From NCBI GenBank assembly GCA_026390735.1, contig JAPLFJ010000029.1, positions 62,001 through 126,000 of the forward strand: a DNA stretch of 64,000 bases, written 5' to 3'. Made by a program: the position numbers and the translations under genes. Source of the DNA: Ignavibacteriota bacterium. Lineage in GTDB: Bacteria; Bacteroidota; Ignavibacteria; Tepidaquicellales; Tepidaquicellaceae. Under the pieces are notes generated by a model, which was not told the origin of the DNA, did not search any database, and worked only from the letters and a program-made list of their open reading frames with translations. Below, in pieces: positions 43,379-52,682 of the stretch. How positions within the stretch are numbered: position 1 is the first letter of the stretch; every line of letters begins with the position of its first letter.

Positions 43379-45063
43379 TGAAAAAAATATTACTGATTGT
43401 ATTTATTATACTCCTTTCCTCACAGTTATATTCTCAATTGGAATATGCCCCTGTAAGCCATCCGGTTTATGATTATCTGAAAAGGATGAGCCTGAAGGGT
43501 GTCATTCAGGATTATAATTCCGCAGCATTGCCGCTTTCGAGGCAAAAAATATCAGAATATTTAGTGATTATTGAATCTGCAAAAAGTAAACTTGGTAAAA
43601 CAGATAATAAAATATTAAATGATTATCTTGTAGAATTTTCTTATGATATAAACAATAACCTTAAAAAGAGTTATTCACTCTTCTCTGATTTTAAATCTTT
43701 CTCAGTATTCGATAATGACAGACAGAAGTATCTTTATGCTTTCAATGATTCAAATGTTTCTTTCTTCTGGGATGCAACAGGTTTTGTCTCGCAGAGAAGT
43801 TCAAAGGGAGATTCTCTGGGGAATAATTCAATACTTCTCGGTGAGATTGGTACACGATTCAGAGGTACATTATTTAATTCAGTAGGGTATTATTTAAGGA
43901 TGTCTAACGGGCAGAAAATTAAAGGTAACCAGAAAGATATAGATTTTGCAATTGCTACAAACCCCAAGTTTAAAGCTAATACAAAATTTACTTATGAGAA
44001 CAGCAATTTTGATACTTACGAAGGGTATCTGAAATACAGTACTCCAAATGAATGGTTGTCAATTATCGCAGGTAAGGAAGCACTGACTTACGGATTTGGA
44101 TACATAGATAAATTGTTCCTCTCAACAAATACAGTCCCATTCAGTTTTCTTAAATTAGACCTTGCTTATAAATCAATAAAATATTCATTCCTGTATGGAA
44201 GTTTAAAAGGTGATTCACTCGGCAGGGATATCGCTAATAAAAACATCGCAACACACAGATTAGATGTCAGGGCTTCAAATAAACTGCGTTTCGGATTCTG
44301 GGAAAGTTTGATTATAGCTGACAATGCTTTTAATTTCACTTACCTGAATCCTTTAAGTTTCCTCAGGTCCGCTGACTATAATGCGGGTGAGAACAAGCCT
44401 GTGAATAAAAACAATGCCCTGATGGGTTTTGATTTCGAATACCAGCCAATATCCAACGTATCATTTCAATCATCGCTGTTAATTGACGACCTGAATTTTG
44501 CTACTATCTTTGATAATAATAAGGATGGAAATCCCGGTAACGATAACCGTTTCGGTTATCAGATTGGAGCTATGTGGACAGATGCATTTACTATACCGAA
44601 CCTGACTGCTTCACTTGAATACACTAAGTTAGACCCGTTTGTCTATACTCACAGAACGAACAAAAGCCAGTATACAAACTGGACATTACCATTAGGTCAC
44701 CATCTGTCTCCAAATTCTGATGAGATAGCTGTTAAATTAGCTGCTAACATCTATAACCGTTTAAATGCAAGTTTAACTTACCAGCATCAGAGAACTGCCA
44801 GCAAGATTGTTATGAGCGGGGATACTCTTATCGCAAACTATGGCGGTGATATTAACAGGGGAGACGGTGATGTTATACGTTCCAATCAGTTCCTTGATGG
44901 AAACAGGGTTGATAAAGATGTATTTATGTTTGCCTTCACATTCGAGCCTATAAGACAGTTCTTTATAGACTTTGAATATCAGTTTACTTTCTACGATTTA
45001 ATCTACAGTTCACGAAAATTAAAGGATAATTATTTCTTCGGTACAATAAGAGTCGATTTCTGA
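43378..45063 (+). CDS. Outer-membrane beta-barrel protein, Wzi capsule-assembly-like
   Basis: This 561-residue protein has a signal peptide (KKILLIVFIILLSSQLYSQ). An N-terminal helical part contains PVSHPVYDYLKRMSLKG, and a C-terminal region of about 400 residues of alternating beta strands is rich in aromatic girdle residues, ending RVDF as barrel proteins do. NEWLSIIAGKEALTYGFGY near 222 and ADNAFNFTYLNPLSFLRSADY near 317 resemble Wzi-type barrels. Wzi binds capsule at the cell surface. The gene is joined to the sugar transferase by a TAATG overlap, so it belongs to the polysaccharide transcript. The assignment rests on pattern and position. Confidence 0.7.
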   Translation: MKKILLIVFIILLSSQLYSQLEYAPVSHPVYDYLKRMSLKGVIQDYNSAALPLSRQKISEYLVIIESAKSKLGKTDNKILNDYLVEFSYDINNNLKKSYSLFSDFKSFSVFDNDRQKYLYAFNDSNVSFFWDATGFVSQRSSKGDSLGNNSILLGEIGTRFRGTLFNSVGYYLRMSNGQKIKGNQKDIDFAIATNPKFKANTKFTYENSNFDTYEGYLKYSTPNEWLSIIAGKEALTYGFGYIDKLFLSTNTVPFSFLKLDLAYKSIKYSFLYGSLKGDSLGRDIANKNIATHRLDVRASNKLRFGFWESLIIADNAFNFTYLNPLSFLRSADYNAGENKPVNKNNALMGFDFEYQPISNVSFQSSLLIDDLNFATIFDNNKDGNPGNDNRFGYQIGAMWTDAFTIPNLTASLEYTKLDPFVYTHRTNKSQYTNWTLPLGHHLSPNSDEIAVKLAANIYNRLNASLTYQHQRTASKIVMSGDTLIANYGGDINRGDGDVIRSNQFLDGNRVDKDVFMFAFTFEPIRQFFIDFEYQFTFYDLIYSSRKLKDNYFFGTIRVDF

Positions 45064-46554
45064 TTGAACACAAGCCCGATTATAGAATTTAAAAACATCA
45101 GCAAAAAGTTTGGTGATTTCTTCGCTAACGAGGAAATCACTTTTTCTATTTTACCCAATACAGTCCACTCATTAATAGGGGAAAATGGTGCAGGTAAAAC
45201 TACTCTGATGAAAATCCTGTTCGGTATTTACAAACAGGATTCGGGGCATATATACATTAACGGTAATCCTGTATCATTCAAAAATCCTTTAGACGCAATA
45301 ATGAATAATATCGGTATGGTGCACCAGCACTTCGAACTGATAGACGATTTTACTGCTCTTGAAAACATTGTTCTTGGAGATGAAGAATCTGACTATGGTT
45401 TCCTTAATCTGAATAAGTCCAGAAAAGTGCTTATAGATATTATAGCGAAGTATAACCTTGGTATAAATCTGGATGAAAAAGTCTGCAACATCAGCATCAG
45501 TGAGAAGCAGAAGATTGAATTGCTTAAACTCCTGTACCGTAAGTCCGAAATCCTGATATTCGATGAACCCACAGCAGTACTCTCTCCTATTGAAGTTGAA
45601 GAGTTCTTTAAGATTATAAGAAAGTTCAAGGAAGAAGGAAAGACGATATTACTTATCACACACAAACTGAATGAGATTAAAGAGTTATCAGACAGTGTAA
45701 CTGTTCTCAGGAAGGGGAAAGTTGTTTACGAAGTCGGAAGTGATGCTTTGGATATTTCAGTTCTCAGCAGGGAAATTGTAGGTGAACTTGAGACAGTAAT
45801 CGATTTGAATATCAGGGGTGATGTTAAAAGCGAAGAGCCATACATTGAACTTAATAATATTGTGTATAAGCATGAAAAGGCCTCTGCTTTAAACGGTGTT
45901 AATTTATCTGTGTATGGCGGTCAGATTTATTCGATATGCGGTGTTGAAGGAAACGGACAAAGTGAAATAGTTGATTTGATTGCAGGAATAACACGGAAAT
46001 CTTCAGGTAGTATTCAAATGAAATACGATGGTATTTCTCTTGTCCCTGATGACAGGCTTGAAAAGGGAATGGTCAAAGAGTTTAATACAGGCGAGAATGT
46101 TTTGCTCAGGAATAATAAATCTAAATACATTTCATCCTCCAAAATCTATGATACTGCAAAAGCGGTTGTGGATAAATACGATGTCAGGCTTCCTGCGCTG
46201 AATGCACCACTTGAATCTTTATCGGGAGGGAATCAACAGAAAGTAATCTTTGGAAGAGAGATAGAACTGGATAATAACATTATGGTATTTGTCCATCCTA
46301 CAAGAGGTGTAGACATAAATGCTACAGCATATATACATAAGATAATACTTGAACAAAGGAATAAAGGTAAAGCAGTATTGCTTGTTACATCAGACCTTGA
46401 TGAAGCGTTAAAACTATCGGATAAAATTGGTATTATATATAAAGGTTTAATAGGGAAAGAATTTACAAGAAATGAATTTGACGAAAGTACAGATAAGAGA
46501 AACAGAGTCCTGCAGAATATCGGTAAGGCAATGATTGGAGTTAACAGTGACTAA
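45064..46554 (+). CDS. ABC transporter ATPase, double-domain (nucleoside/simple-sugar type)
   Basis: This 496-residue protein has two fused nucleotide-binding domains. The first has Walker A GENGAGKTT at 39-47, a Q-loop VHQHFEL, signature SISEKQKIEL and Walker B ILIFDEPTAV. The second has a degenerate Walker A (GVEGNGQSE), signature LSGGNQQKV and MVFVHPTRGVD, where the usual acidic Walker B Asp-Glu pair is His-Pro as in several RbsA/NupA-like proteins. The HQHFELIDDFTALENIVLG segment is typical of BmpA-linked nucleoside transporters. Two permeases follow. The start is a TTG directly after the barrel gene stop. Confidence 0.88.
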   Translation: MNTSPIIEFKNISKKFGDFFANEEITFSILPNTVHSLIGENGAGKTTLMKILFGIYKQDSGHIYINGNPVSFKNPLDAIMNNIGMVHQHFELIDDFTALENIVLGDEESDYGFLNLNKSRKVLIDIIAKYNLGINLDEKVCNISISEKQKIELLKLLYRKSEILIFDEPTAVLSPIEVEEFFKIIRKFKEEGKTILLITHKLNEIKELSDSVTVLRKGKVVYEVGSDALDISVLSREIVGELETVIDLNIRGDVKSEEPYIELNNIVYKHEKASALNGVNLSVYGGQIYSICGVEGNGQSEIVDLIAGITRKSSGSIQMKYDGISLVPDDRLEKGMVKEFNTGENVLLRNNKSKYISSSKIYDTAKAVVDKYDVRLPALNAPLESLSGGNQQKVIFGREIELDNNIMVFVHPTRGVDINATAYIHKIILEQRNKGKAVLLVTSDLDEALKLSDKIGIIYKGLIGKEFTRNEFDESTDKRNRVLQNIGKAMIGVNSD

Positions 46555-47584
46555 GAAGGTAAAGGCAAATATACTCTCAACTTCTATATCTCTTGTAGCT
46601 ACGATTATTATTCTTTTTGTATTTCTTTATCTTGTAGGTAAAGACCCGTTTGAGGTTATGCAGAAGATGTTAACTGAAGTATTCGGGACAGGGTACGGAA
46701 TCGGCCAGGCAATATTCAAAGCAACTCCTCTCATCATCTGCGGATGTGGACTCGCATTCTGTTTCCAGGCATCATTGTTTAACATCGGTGCAGAGGGGCA
46801 GTTAAACCTTGGAGTTTTCGTAATGAGTATTGTGGCCTACATGTTCGATGATTATCTTGGAATATTTATACTTCCTATTGCTGTTGCTATAGGGTTTGCT
46901 GTTTCTGCTTTCTGGGGATTCATACCTGCATACATTAAGATAAAAAGAGGTGTGAGTGAAGTTATCACAACAATAATGATGAACTTCATATCTCTTGCAC
47001 TGATTAATTATTTCCTGATTGAGTTTCTTGCAGTTAAGTCCACTGTCAGGACTGAAAAGATACTTGACGTTATAAGTATTCCCAAACTTTCAGTATTCTC
47101 AGACTACTTTGAAGGCTCATCCGCAAACTTAACATTCTTCTTTGCTATTGCTCTTGCAGCTGCGACATATTTCATATTCTACAAGACAAGTTTTGGGTAC
47201 AAACTGCGTGCTGTAGGGCTTAACCCCAAAGCATCAAGGTACCTTGGGATTAATACTAATAAGATGACTGTAATAGCATTTATGATTGGAGCAGGCATTA
47301 CTTCATTAGTCGGTTTAAATTTTGTGTTCGGTTACAAAGGATACTATGAGTATGGCTTCTCGAATAATCTCGGTTTTACTGCCATTGCTGTTACACTGCT
47401 CGCAAAGAACAATCCGATTGGTATCATATTCACTGCATTGCTGTTTGGAATAATGGACTACGGCGGGCTGTCGGTGAATACATTAGTACCAAAAGAAATT
47501 ATGCTTGTGTTTCAGGCATTGGTTATTCTTTCAATTCTATCGTTTGACCGTATCATTAAAATATATTATCTGAAAGAGAAATAA
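46547..47584 (+). CDS. ABC transporter permease (nucleoside/simple-sugar type), first subunit
   Basis: I choose the GTG at 46547 because a clear GGAG (46537-46540) lies six bases upstream; a TTG at 46535 is in frame but overlaps that site. The ~345-residue BPD_transp_2 permease has about nine hydrophobic spans, with CGCGLAFCFQASLFNIGAEGQLNLG near 70. A loop TSFGYKLRAVGLNPKASRYLGIN near 225 is the EAA-like contact for the ATPase. It pairs with the next permease to form a heterodimeric channel. It overlaps the ATPase gene by eight bases. Confidence 0.88.
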   Translation: MTKKVKANILSTSISLVATIIILFVFLYLVGKDPFEVMQKMLTEVFGTGYGIGQAIFKATPLIICGCGLAFCFQASLFNIGAEGQLNLGVFVMSIVAYMFDDYLGIFILPIAVAIGFAVSAFWGFIPAYIKIKRGVSEVITTIMMNFISLALINYFLIEFLAVKSTVRTEKILDVISIPKLSVFSDYFEGSSANLTFFFAIALAAATYFIFYKTSFGYKLRAVGLNPKASRYLGINTNKMTVIAFMIGAGITSLVGLNFVFGYKGYYEYGFSNNLGFTAIAVTLLAKNNPIGIIFTALLFGIMDYGGLSVNTLVPKEIMLVFQALVILSILSFDRIIKIYYLKEK

Positions 47585-48487
47585 ATGTTAGAGAGCATAA
47601 TCACATATTCATTCTTCATGCAGGTCTTCAGGATGTTCACGCCGTATTATCTTGGAGCAAGTGCAGCAACCTTCTCAGAAAGAAGCGGAGTTGTGAACAT
47701 CGCAATTGAAGGGTTTATGATTATTTCTGCTTTCTCTTATGCTGCCATAACCATAGCAACACAGAACCCATATTTAGGATTAATTGGAGGATTAATAATC
47801 GGCATTTTATTCAGTCTTTTCTTTTCCTTGTTTACGATAAAGTTAAAGATAAATCAAATCGTTATCGGTGTAGGGTTTAACCTTTTAATGGCAGGGCTTG
47901 CCAAGTTCTTAATGCTTTTATTCTTCCATAGTTCGAGCAATACACCCGGGTATCCGCATATCCCAAGACTTCCGTTCTTAAAATCAATTCCGATGATTGG
48001 CGATTTAACGGGGGATTCAATCATCATCTTTGCATTGTTGCTTGTGTTTATTTCTCAGACAGTACTGTTTAAAACACGTTTCGGTTTGCGTCTGCGTTCG
48101 GTAGGAGAAAATCCCGAAGCAGCAGAAACACTCGGTATAAAAGTCAGACTGTATAAATCAGGCGGAGTGATTATCTGCGGATTGTTAGCATCGCTGGGTG
48201 GAATATGGCTTGCATCAAATCAGGGTTCGTTCAGTGACGGTATGGTTGCAGGCAGGGGATACATTGCAATTGCTGCTATGATAATAGGTAAATGGAAACC
48301 TATGAATATATTCTTCGCGTGTCTGATGTTTGCATTCTTTGAGAGTCTTGAAATAGCACTACAGATTTCAGGTTCGGGAATACCGTCCCAGTTTGTACAG
48401 ATGCTTCCTTACCTTATTACTATACTTGTTCTGATTGGATTTGTGGGCAAAACCAAACCGCCTGCGGCTGACGGAATACCTTATTAA
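47585..48487 (+). CDS. ABC transporter permease (nucleoside/simple-sugar type), second subunit
   Basis: This 300-residue BPD_transp_2 permease has a GASAATFSERSGVVNIAIEGFMI start near 23, IGVGFNLLMAGLAKFLMLLFF near 95, TRFGLRLRSVGENPEAAETLGIKV near 165 (EAA-like loop) and GRGYIAIAAMIIGKWKP near 224. This set is diagnostic of the YufQ/NupQ subfamily of purine-nucleoside-type transporters. It begins one base after the first permease. Its stop lies two bases from the stop of the convergent NAD kinase gene, so no terminator fits between them. No substrate-binding lipoprotein is found in the window. Confidence 0.88.
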   Translation: MLESIITYSFFMQVFRMFTPYYLGASAATFSERSGVVNIAIEGFMIISAFSYAAITIATQNPYLGLIGGLIIGILFSLFFSLFTIKLKINQIVIGVGFNLLMAGLAKFLMLLFFHSSSNTPGYPHIPRLPFLKSIPMIGDLTGDSIIIFALLLVFISQTVLFKTRFGLRLRSVGENPEAAETLGIKVRLYKSGGVIICGLLASLGGIWLASNQGSFSDGMVAGRGYIAIAAMIIGKWKPMNIFFACLMFAFFESLEIALQISGSGIPSQFVQMLPYLITILVLIGFVGKTKPPAADGIPY

Positions 48488-48489
48488 TC

Positions 48490-49356
48490 TTATCTCTTAC
48501 CTTTCCTTATATCTTCACCCCAGAGCAATTTTTCATTCAGCGTATTAAAGAAAGACCAGTTATGTTTCTTTATTGCTTTTAAAGAATACTCAGTCTTTTC
48601 AATTATAATTTCAAGCGGTGCTTTTCTGATTATTCCATTAAACCCGTCAGGTGTTATTCTCACTTTCTCTTTGTTGTAAGATTTAATCATTATCGTACCT
48701 GAATCAGGAACAATAACAGGTCTGAAATTAAGCGAATGCGGGCAGATAGGAGTGATTATAAATACTTTACTGAACGGAGTTATGATTGGTCCGCCTGAAC
48801 TAAGCGAATAGCCTGTGGAGCCTGTTGGTGTTGAAACCAGCACACCATCTGCATAAAACCTTCCGACAAATTCCTTATTGTAAAATATCCCAAGTTCAAC
48901 CATCTTTATGGAATCGCACTTGTCTATTACAATCTCATTCAATGCACTGAATACATACTTCTTGTTCAGTGTACACTTCGTAAGGCATAAATCTATAGTC
49001 TTGTATTTTCCCTTTATTACATCGTTAAAGAAAGTCTTAATCTCAGACGGCATAACATCCGACATAAATCCGAGAGTACCAAGGTTAATTCCTATTATAG
49101 GTTTGTTTGAATCATTGATGTGTCTTGTAGAATTAAGAAATGTACCGTCTCCACCGATTGATACGATTATATCAGATTTCTTAATCAGGGAATCTATAGG
49201 AAATAAATTGTGCTTCAGGTTCAAAGGACGGAGTTCTTCCTTCAAATCTGAATCTATATAAAAGGGGATATTCTTGTCGCTAAAGTACTTGATGATTGTC
49301 TTTAGTACTTTATCAATCCCTTTCTTGCCTTTATTTCCTATAATCCCGAATATCAT
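48490..49356 (-). CDS. nadK: NAD kinase
   Basis: This 288-residue NAD kinase has the GGDG motif with catalytic Asp70 (SIGGDGTFLNS), GINLGTLGFM near 92, SALNEIVIDK near 137 (NE/D motif), and STPTGSTGYSLSSGGPI near 181, the Gly-rich conserved region. It phosphorylates NAD to NADP. It is the last gene of the - strand operon with the DUF1844, ligase, MsbA and WaaE-like genes, an association with cell-envelope genes by position only. Length is standard for bacterial enzymes (about 290). Confidence 0.93.
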   Translation of the reverse strand: MIFGIIGNKGKKGIDKVLKTIIKYFSDKNIPFYIDSDLKEELRPLNLKHNLFPIDSLIKKSDIIVSIGGDGTFLNSTRHINDSNKPIIGINLGTLGFMSDVMPSEIKTFFNDVIKGKYKTIDLCLTKCTLNKKYVFSALNEIVIDKCDSIKMVELGIFYNKEFVGRFYADGVLVSTPTGSTGYSLSSGGPIITPFSKVFIITPICPHSLNFRPVIVPDSGTIMIKSYNKEKVRITPDGFNGIIRKAPLEIIIEKTEYSLKAIKKHNWSFFNTLNEKLLWGEDIRKGKR

Positions 49357-49358
49357 AA

Positions 49359-49634
49359 TTATTCCTTATCCAGTTCTTTACCGGATTCATTAACGTAGTT
49401 TAATCTGAGGTCAGAAACTATATGTTCGAGTACTTTTGTTTCTTCTTCAGTGAAACCTTCTTTAGCTTTGTTCAAAAGCATATCAACCATATCTATCGAT
49501 ACAGAAGCTGCTTCAAGGTTCTTTTCTATGACTTCGGTCATAGGGTTTTTAATCTTTCCGAGATTCATCATTGCCTGCATCTGCAGGGAATATACGAGTG
49601 CTACAAAAAGTTCAGAGGATTTGTCTTTGTCCAT
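49359..49634 (-). CDS. DUF1844 family protein
   Basis: This 91-residue protein matches DUF1844: ELFVALVYSLQMQAMMNLGK near 8, a Pro-containing turn KNPMTEVIEKNLEAASVSIDMVDML, and a Glu/Lys-rich helix ending TKVLEHIVSDLRLNYVNE. It looks all-helical and soluble. The family is conserved in several phyla with no assigned biochemical function. It overlaps the O-antigen ligase-like gene by 23 bases and is two bases from nadK, so it is a firm member of the operon. I see no motif beyond the domain pattern. Confidence 0.88.
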   Translation of the reverse strand: MDKDKSSELFVALVYSLQMQAMMNLGKIKNPMTEVIEKNLEAASVSIDMVDMLLNKAKEGFTEEETKVLEHIVSDLRLNYVNESGKELDKE

Positions 49635-50853
49635 CGTTTTTAATCTTATTTAAGTTAATATTTTTTAATACGAAAACTAATGATATAAAATAGAATAATA
49701 ATGTGGCAACTTCCCAGTCACCGAAATTCCATTCAAAAATACCTGAAATATGGAAAGAAATCATAGATAAAATTATTCCCCATAATAATGTCCTGTCAAA
49801 TTCATCAGTGGCATTCCTGAAATCCCTTATAGAATAGTAAAACAGTGAAATCCAGAACAACAAATAGAATATTAAACCAGCAATACCTGTAGTCACGAGT
49901 ATCATCACTAAATTACTGTGAAAGTGCGAACCCTCTCCGTGAAATTCAGGTGTCTTATAAAGCTTATAAACTTTGGTTATCTCGTTGTCGCCTACACCTA
50001 ATACAGGGTGGTCTTTAAATACCTGCACACCCACGCCCCACATAACCAGCCTTGATTTATTACTCGGATGGTTTGCATCGAATATGCTCTTAGTTCTTTC
50101 CTTTACTGATACAGGAGAAACAACCCAGACGATGCTTATAAACAGTATAAACGAAACGAGGAACTTCCAGTTCCTGAAGACACCATAAATAACCAGTGAT
50201 ACAAATACGGCTAAATATACATTCCTTGATTGCGTAAGGAACAGCGAAAGTATTATAGGTATTAATGTAATTGCGAGATATTTCTTCTTTACGTTGTAAG
50301 TTTTCTTTGTGATTAAGAACGGAAGTGTCGTCATCATCAGCAGCATTTTCATCTCACCGTTTGTGATGGGATAAGTGAAGTAATCAATTCTTATCTCTGC
50401 AAAACTGGCCGTGAGTAAGTTAGCAGTTAAATTAATTGCAAACTTATAAAGTTCTACACAGGAAAGCAGTGAAAAGACTGCGAGTATTATCATCAGGTAT
50501 TTCAGAATAGTCTCTCTGGATTTGATAATTCCGGGATTTGCAAAGAACACTAATAAAAGTAAATATCTTTTAATACCTACAACTGCTTCGTCAGGGAATA
50601 CTGCAAATATTCTTGAAAGTAGTTCTATAAATACAAAGGCCGTGATAGTTATTAATACATATTTATACTCTTTAAAAAGTAGTCTGAAAGAAGATGCGTC
50701 CTTTTCCCTGTAGAGTTTATATCCCCAGAGTACCACCCAGGTTGCAAGTGAGACAGATGAAAGTGCCATAAAGAAACCTATGGTCGCCATCTGCAGAATG
50801 ATGAAAAATGCGATTATGTTATTAAGGTCTATCTTTTTACTGTATATTCTCAA
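49612..50853 (-). CDS. waaL: O-antigen ligase/polymerase-family membrane protein
   Basis: This 413-residue integral membrane protein has about eleven hydrophobic spans. The largest periplasmic loop contains GVGVQFKVFKDHPVLGVGDNEI-type sequence near 260 and GSHFHSNLVMILVTTG near 303, the Wzy_C signature with its conserved His. Between adjacent MsbA-like and WaaE-like genes, a WaaL ligase joining O-antigen to lipid A-core is more likely than a Wzy polymerase, but the families cannot be separated by sequence alone. It starts two bases after the MsbA-like stop. Confidence 0.82.
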   Translation of the reverse strand: MRIYSKKIDLNNIIAFFIILQMATIGFFMALSSVSLATWVVLWGYKLYREKDASSFRLLFKEYKYVLITITAFVFIELLSRIFAVFPDEAVVGIKRYLLLLVFFANPGIIKSRETILKYLMIILAVFSLLSCVELYKFAINLTANLLTASFAEIRIDYFTYPITNGEMKMLLMMTTLPFLITKKTYNVKKKYLAITLIPIILSLFLTQSRNVYLAVFVSLVIYGVFRNWKFLVSFILFISIVWVVSPVSVKERTKSIFDANHPSNKSRLVMWGVGVQVFKDHPVLGVGDNEITKVYKLYKTPEFHGEGSHFHSNLVMILVTTGIAGLIFYLLFWISLFYYSIRDFRNATDEFDRTLLWGIILSMISFHISGIFEWNFGDWEVATLLFYFISLVFVLKNINLNKIKNDGQRQIL

Positions 50854-50855
50854 TC

Positions 50856-52682
50856 TTATTCCTCTGTAGGTTTAAACTGTATCTCGTAAAGTTTCTTGTA
50901 CAGTCCTTTATTGTCAACTATCAATTCCTCATGCATACCGCACTGAACTATCCTGTTCTCATCAATCACAATTATCTTATTGGCATTCTTTATCGTTGAA
51001 AGTCTGTGTGCTATAACTATGGATGTCCTGTTCACCATCAGGTTGTCTATTGCAGCCTGTACGATGCTCTCAGACTCAGTATCGAGTGATGATGTGGCTT
51101 CATCAAGTATTAGTATCTGAGGGTTCCTCAGTAGTGCTCTTGCTATTGCGATTCTCTGTTTCTGTCCGCCTGAAAGTTTCAATCCTCTTTCGCCGACAAC
51201 CGAATCAAACCCCTGTTGAAGATTATCTATGAACTCGAGTGCGTTAGCATTCTTTGCAGCAGATAAAAGTTGTTCATCTGTTACATTCTCCAGTCCGAAC
51301 ACGATATTGTTCCTGACAGTGTCATTGAATAATATTGTCTCCTGCGGAACAATACCTATCAGACTTCTGAAGTCTTCAACCTTTATATCTTTTATGTTTA
51401 TTCCGTCTATTAAAATCTCTCCCGAGGTAACATCGTAAAACCTTGCAATTAAATCTACAAAGGTTGATTTGCCTGAACCCGAAGGCCCTACGACAGCAAG
51501 TATTTCCGATTTGTTAATCTTCAGGTTTATGTCTTTTAATATATAATTATCTTTGTCGTAGTAGAATGAAGCGGCTTTTATTTCTATTGAGTTCCTGAAT
51601 GTGGTGAACGGCACTGCATTAGCAGACTCATTCACTTCTACGGGATAGTCGAGTATTTCAAATATCCTTTGACCTGATGCTGCCGATTCCTGTATCCTGT
51701 TGGACACAGTGGAAAGGTTCTTAATTGGAACTACCAGTTGAAACAGTATGAACAGAAATCCGAGAAACTCTTCGGGTCTCAGAGTATTATAAATTAAAAT
51801 CTCTCTTCCTCCGAACCAGATGATTACCACACCCGCAAGTATTGTAAGAAACTCAGTGATAGGGGAGGCAAGTTCACTCGTGATGGATGTCTTCATCAGC
51901 AAACCATAGTGCTTATCGTTTTCCTGTCTGAATACATTATTCCTGTATTTCTCTGCCTTAAAAGAACGTATAATCTTTGCACCGTATATAGTCTCATTAA
52001 TCACAGACAGTATCTCAGATAGTTTCTCCTGCACTCTCTGGCTTCTTCTGCGGAGTGACGAACCAATCTTTGCTACTATCAGAATAGTTACAGGAAACAC
52101 TGCAAACGACATCAGTGTCATCTGCCAGCTTATAGATAATGAAAGTATTAAATATATTAATATTAAAAGCGGGTCTTTTATAAGGTTCGAAAACGCAGCC
52201 GAGATTCCTGACTGTATAGCATTAATATCGTTGGTCATTCTTGAAATCAGGTTGCCTGTCTTTTCCTGTGTGAAATACCTTATGGAAAGTTTATTAACCT
52301 TCTCATACATCTCGTACCTGATGTCCCTCAGTACACCTTTCTCAACGTACTGCATAAACACTGACTGGAAAAATCCTGTTACGTTCTTCAGCAGGAATGC
52401 TACCAGTACAAGAAGTGAAATCTTGAGTATAGCGGATTCTTTTGAACCGCTCAGAATATACTCTTCAAATACTTTCTGAATGCTCTGATAGAAACCTGTT
52501 ATGTTACCCGGTGCAGGAATATCTGTCTGTTGTCCGCCTGTGAATAATGTTTTCAGCAGTGGTATGGTTAAGTAAATTGACAGGGCACTGAATATCGAAA
52601 AGAGAAGCGACATTACTATCGAGTAATAAATATACTTATTGTACTTCTTGATATAGCGGATTATTCTTATGTATATTTTCAA
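50856..52682 (-). CDS. msbA: MsbA-like ABC exporter (fused membrane and ATPase domains)
   Basis: This 608-residue half-transporter has an N-terminal six-span ABC membrane domain (about 1-320) with YFTQEKTGNLISRMTNDI near 134 as coupling region. The C-terminal ATPase domain (about 355-605) has Walker A GPSGSGKST, IGIVPQETILFNDTVRNNI (Q-loop), signature LSGGQKQR, Walker B ILILDEATSSLD and the switch His in VIAHRLST. It fits the lipid A-core flippase family. Co-localisation with a WaaE-like transferase and ligase strengthens that view; a generic lipid or drug exporter is the alternative. It overlaps the GT2 gene upstream by four bases. Confidence 0.88.
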   Translation of the reverse strand: MKIYIRIIRYIKKYNKYIYYSIVMSLLFSIFSALSIYLTIPLLKTLFTGGQQTDIPAPGNITGFYQSIQKVFEEYILSGSKESAILKISLLVLVAFLLKNVTGFFQSVFMQYVEKGVLRDIRYEMYEKVNKLSIRYFTQEKTGNLISRMTNDINAIQSGISAAFSNLIKDPLLILIYLILSLSISWQMTLMSFAVFPVTILIVAKIGSSLRRRSQRVQEKLSEILSVINETIYGAKIIRSFKAEKYRNNVFRQENDKHYGLLMKTSITSELASPITEFLTILAGVVIIWFGGREILIYNTLRPEEFLGFLFILFQLVVPIKNLSTVSNRIQESAASGQRIFEILDYPVEVNESANAVPFTTFRNSIEIKAASFYYDKDNYILKDINLKINKSEILAVVGPSGSGKSTFVDLIARFYDVTSGEILIDGINIKDIKVEDFRSLIGIVPQETILFNDTVRNNIVFGLENVTDEQLLSAAKNANALEFIDNLQQGFDSVVGERGLKLSGGQKQRIAIARALLRNPQILILDEATSSLDTESESIVQAAIDNLMVNRTSIVIAHRLSTIKNANKIIVIDENRIVQCGMHEELIVDNKGLYKKLYEIQFKPTEE

